The notes under the pieces: model-generated
Databases searched by the model: none
The model's input: the letters and a program-made list of their open reading frames with translations, nothing else
What the model was told of the DNA's origin: nothing
Program-made: the position numbers and the translations under genes
Shown: positions 61,263 to 64,000 of the stretch, in pieces
Position numbering within the stretch: the first letter of the stretch is position 1
Layout: each line of letters opens with the position of its first letter
Assembly (NCBI RefSeq): GCF_029784165.1
Contig: NC_073695.1
Span: 141,986,748 to 142,050,747, forward strand
Direction: 5' to 3'
DNA: 64,000 nucleotides
From: Wyeomyia smithii
Lineage: Eukaryota > Arthropoda > Insecta > Diptera > Culicidae

Positions 61263-64000
61263 TCAGTCATAATAACGCTTAAGCCGGTTATTATGAACTT
61301 TTTCTAAACGATTGCCGTTTCTAATTACTGTGGTCATTTCGCTTGGAATGTCCACTACTTCATATGGTCCTCTCCATATGTTCTGAAGCTTTTGGCCTGC
61401 ACCAGTCGCTACGGCCTTCACTAATACTTGTTCACCCCACATGGGTTTGTAATCATTTGATGATCTGTCGTAAATTTGTTTGCGGTTCTTTTTTACTCTT
61501 TTTCAGTTTGGCTTGTGCGTTTGCATGTAAATCGTAAAATATTTTCTTCATTTCATGTGTGTATGCATCATATGTCATCTTCTCCACTCCGTTCCGCTTA
61601 TAGATTGAAGTCGGGATTCGAGCTATCCGTCCGTACAATAATTCGAACGGCGTATACCCTGTGGACGAGTTTACTAATGTATTATATTCAAACGTGAAAA
61701 ACGGTAACAACTCGTCCCATGTGTGCGGCTTTCCGCCAATAAATTGTCTCAAATACGTTTTTAACTCGCGGTTTGATCTCTCTACCAAGTTAGCTTCTGG
61801 ATGATACGGGCTAGTAGTAATTTTCTTGATCTTTAAAATTTTGCACACCTCTTTCATCAGTGAGCTCACAAAATTTGCGCCGTTGTCTGTGACTAGTTCC
61901 AACGGGGCACCGAATTTACAAATATAATTTTCTACGAAGGTCTTGGCTACCGTCTGGCTTTCTTGATTCTCCATTGGAGCGACAATAAGGTTTCTCGTCA
62001 AGTCATCCTGCATGACTAGACCATAACGGTTTCCCATATCGGACTCGGGTAACACTACTATATCCATGTATAATTTCTCGAATGGCTCCGATGCGGTTGT
62101 GGTGATCTGCATCGGTATCTTGTTTGATCTTCCAATTTTGTTCTTTTGGCAGGAATCACACTGCCGAACGTAGTTCTCGATATCCCGTTTCATCGTAGCC
62201 CATGTAAAAAGTGTGCCAATTCTCTGGCGCATTCGTCGCGCTCCTACGTGCCCTCCTGAGGGTGCATCGTGAAATTCCTTTAAAATTGTTTCCACTTGAT
62301 CTGGCGCAATAACTGTACGCTCGCTATTAGCATTATATAGTATTAATTGTTTTTCTAGCTTACCCGCTAGGAACTGAATCATTTGCAGAACCTCCTGCTG
62401 CTTGATTTTTCTGAAGGATATTAGGTGAATGACCCCGGCTGCCTTTACTGCCGCGGGGCTCTTATTGAAGCTATCCAAAAACTGTGAAAAAAATTTCCGG
62501 CAATCGATTAACGAATTTTCGCTGCCGTCTACTATGAAACCGCCTACTTTCTTGTCTTTAAATTTGAGTACACCATCCTCGACGTAATCTTTTAGCCCTT
62601 GTGACAGCTGATACAGTGTCTGAAGTTCTCTGTACGCCGTCCGACTGTTCAAAATGACAAGACGAGCTTCGATATTCCTCTCGTCCAATATTCTCTTCGA
62701 GACTTCCACCGTCTCACTTGGTATCAGGTCATTTGATAATGCCTGTGAAAAGTCATCATATGAAATGTTGACGAGTTGTTGCTCATCCTCGTCCTCAGCG
62801 ATGTCCGCAATGTCTATGGCACTTAAATCTTGTATTGTGCCGTTCAAATCATCCGGAGCGTTCTTCTGCTGCTCTAGCAGGCGTTTCTGCTGGCGCGTAA
62901 TCATGGCTCTCTGCCTGTGGGGTGAACTTTCTTGCCCCTGACACGTCCCATCTGACAAACGTGACAAAAAATCGGCGACTATATTCTCGCTACCTTGTTT
63001 ATATCTGATGCTGCATTCCAAACCCTGCAACTTCAGTCTCAATCTTTTCAGCGTTGGAGATGTCTCTTTGAGCCTCCAAATAGCTAAAAGTGGTCTGTGG
63101 TCCGTGTAAACGATAAATTTTTGACAAAAAATGTAATGTTTGAAATATTCTATGGCCCATACAATCACCAATAGTTCCTTTTCTATGATATGATATCTGG
63201 TCTCTGCACCTACAAGTGCACGACTCGCGAACGCGATCGGCCGGTGCATGGATTTTTCATTCGACAGGACGGCTCCAATAGCATAATTGCTAGCGTCTGT
63301 CGTAATAACAAAAGTGTCTTGATAATCTGGCCGGACTAAAACTGGCTCTGTAATCAGCGCGTTTCTAAGGAATTCGAACGCTTCCTGACATTCTTTCCCC
63401 CACACAAATTTGGCGTCTTTCTTCAACAAATCATTCAGCGGCTTGCGCTTCTCCGCGATGTTGGGGATAAACTTCCCGTAAAAATTTACTGTTCCCAGAA
63501 ATGACCTTATACCTTTTACGTTTGTGGGTGGCTTAAGGCTTTGAATGGCCTTAATATTTGCATTGGTGGGTTTTATGCCTTCTTCATTAACGACATGACC
63601 CAAATACTCCAGCTCCTTTTTCAAAAACTGACACTTTGATGGTTCTATTTTTAAGTTATGCTTGCGCAAAGCTTGTAATAATTTTCGCAAGTTATCATTA
63701 TGGTCGGTGATAGTGTCACCGAAAACTATAATATCATCGAGGTAGACAAAAGCTTTCACGTCCCCTATCTCAAAGAGAACAGTATTCATAAGTTTTTGGA
63801 ATGTTGAGGGGCTGTTCTTTAACCCCATCGGCATCCGTGTAAATTCGAATTGGCCTTTGGGAGTGGAAAACGCCGTCTTAGCCGCATCTCGGCGGTCTAT
63901 CGGGACTTGATAGAACCCCGATTTTAAATCAATTGAGGAGAAATATTTTGCTCCTCCAACATTATCCAATATCTCATTTATAAGAGGTATTGGGTATACA
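61263..64000 (-). pseudogene. Ty3/gypsy Pol: RT, RNase H and integrase (open to right edge)
   Basis: One frame is open from the window edge to 61453, more than 840 codons. RT: DLKSGFYQVPI, TRMPMGLKNSPSTFQKLMN and FVYLDDIIVFG (catalytic box). RNase H: VITTDASNYAIGAVLS, IEKELLVIVWAIEYF, VYTDHRPLLAIW. Integrase: zinc HHCC (GGHVGARRMRQ to CDSCQKNK), Asp in LYMDIVVLP, Asp in VTDNGANFVSS, Glu in NLVERSNREL. A shift in an A run near 61489 ends the frame early. The expected tail, with WRGPYEVV (GPY/F motif), continues in another frame to a TGA at 61263. The N-terminal RT and everything upstream lie beyond the window, so no start can be assigned. Confidence 0.95.

Overview
The window looks like repeat-rich, gene-poor chromosomal DNA of a dipteran, most likely a mosquito (probably culicine). 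The reasons are the TE mix (I-clade LINEs with an RNase H domain, BEL/Pao, mdg1-like and other Ty3/gypsy elements, an R1-clade LINE, tRNA-derived SINEs, short MITEs), very long TA and CA microsatellites, and one AT-rich interspersed repeat family (called family A here) that recurs throughout. The species assignment is from memory of mosquito repeats and is not proven. I find no intact host protein-coding gene and no convincing functional RNA gene. Nearly every coding stretch is a damaged retroelement frame.

Layout. 1-5.4 kb: family A copies, other repeats, a 360-bp TA tract abutting a LINE tail, a SINE and a MITE. 5.8-11.7 kb: a LINE (zinc-finger ORF1 plus endonuclease, minus strand) split by a nested mdg1-like LTR element (7208-10837) with matching LTRs, a tRNA-Arg-type primer site and a near-perfect 4-bp target duplication. 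11.7-19.2 kb: family A DNA interrupted by a full-length I-clade element (13045-18908, 12-bp target duplication). 20.4-22.85 kb: a ~1.04-kb tandem repeat whose units carry TATA boxes and AATAAA signals, with a SINE inserted in one unit only. 23.9-29.9 kb: a second full-length I-clade element (15-bp target duplication), again inside family A. 30.1-30.65 kb: a foldback sequence.

31.1-43.5 kb is a ~12-kb inverted repeat. Its arms are about 3.45 kb and nearly identical. They flank a spacer with a 414-bp tandem array carrying a tRNA-like cloverleaf, a 500-N assembly gap, irregular TA DNA, a ~175-bp satellite and hairpin MITEs. 43.5-47 kb: a TA tract, an I-clade 3' fragment and clustered family A copies. 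47.8-48.1 kb: an element with perfect 22-bp inverted ends. 48.1-54.9 kb: a BEL/Pao element with a truncated 3' LTR joined to a decayed R1-clade fragment, which is cut off by a 300-bp TA tract at 56.85 kb. 58-64 kb: a Ty3/gypsy element on the minus strand, with a long pol frame running off the right edge and a candidate 3' LTR.

The elements form a layered insertion history. Family A DNA and older LINEs were the targets. I-clade and LTR elements landed in them, and decay, microsatellite growth and duplication followed. The parts most worth following are the inverted repeat with its gap and tRNA-like array, the promoter-bearing tandem array, and the three tiny hairpin elements.
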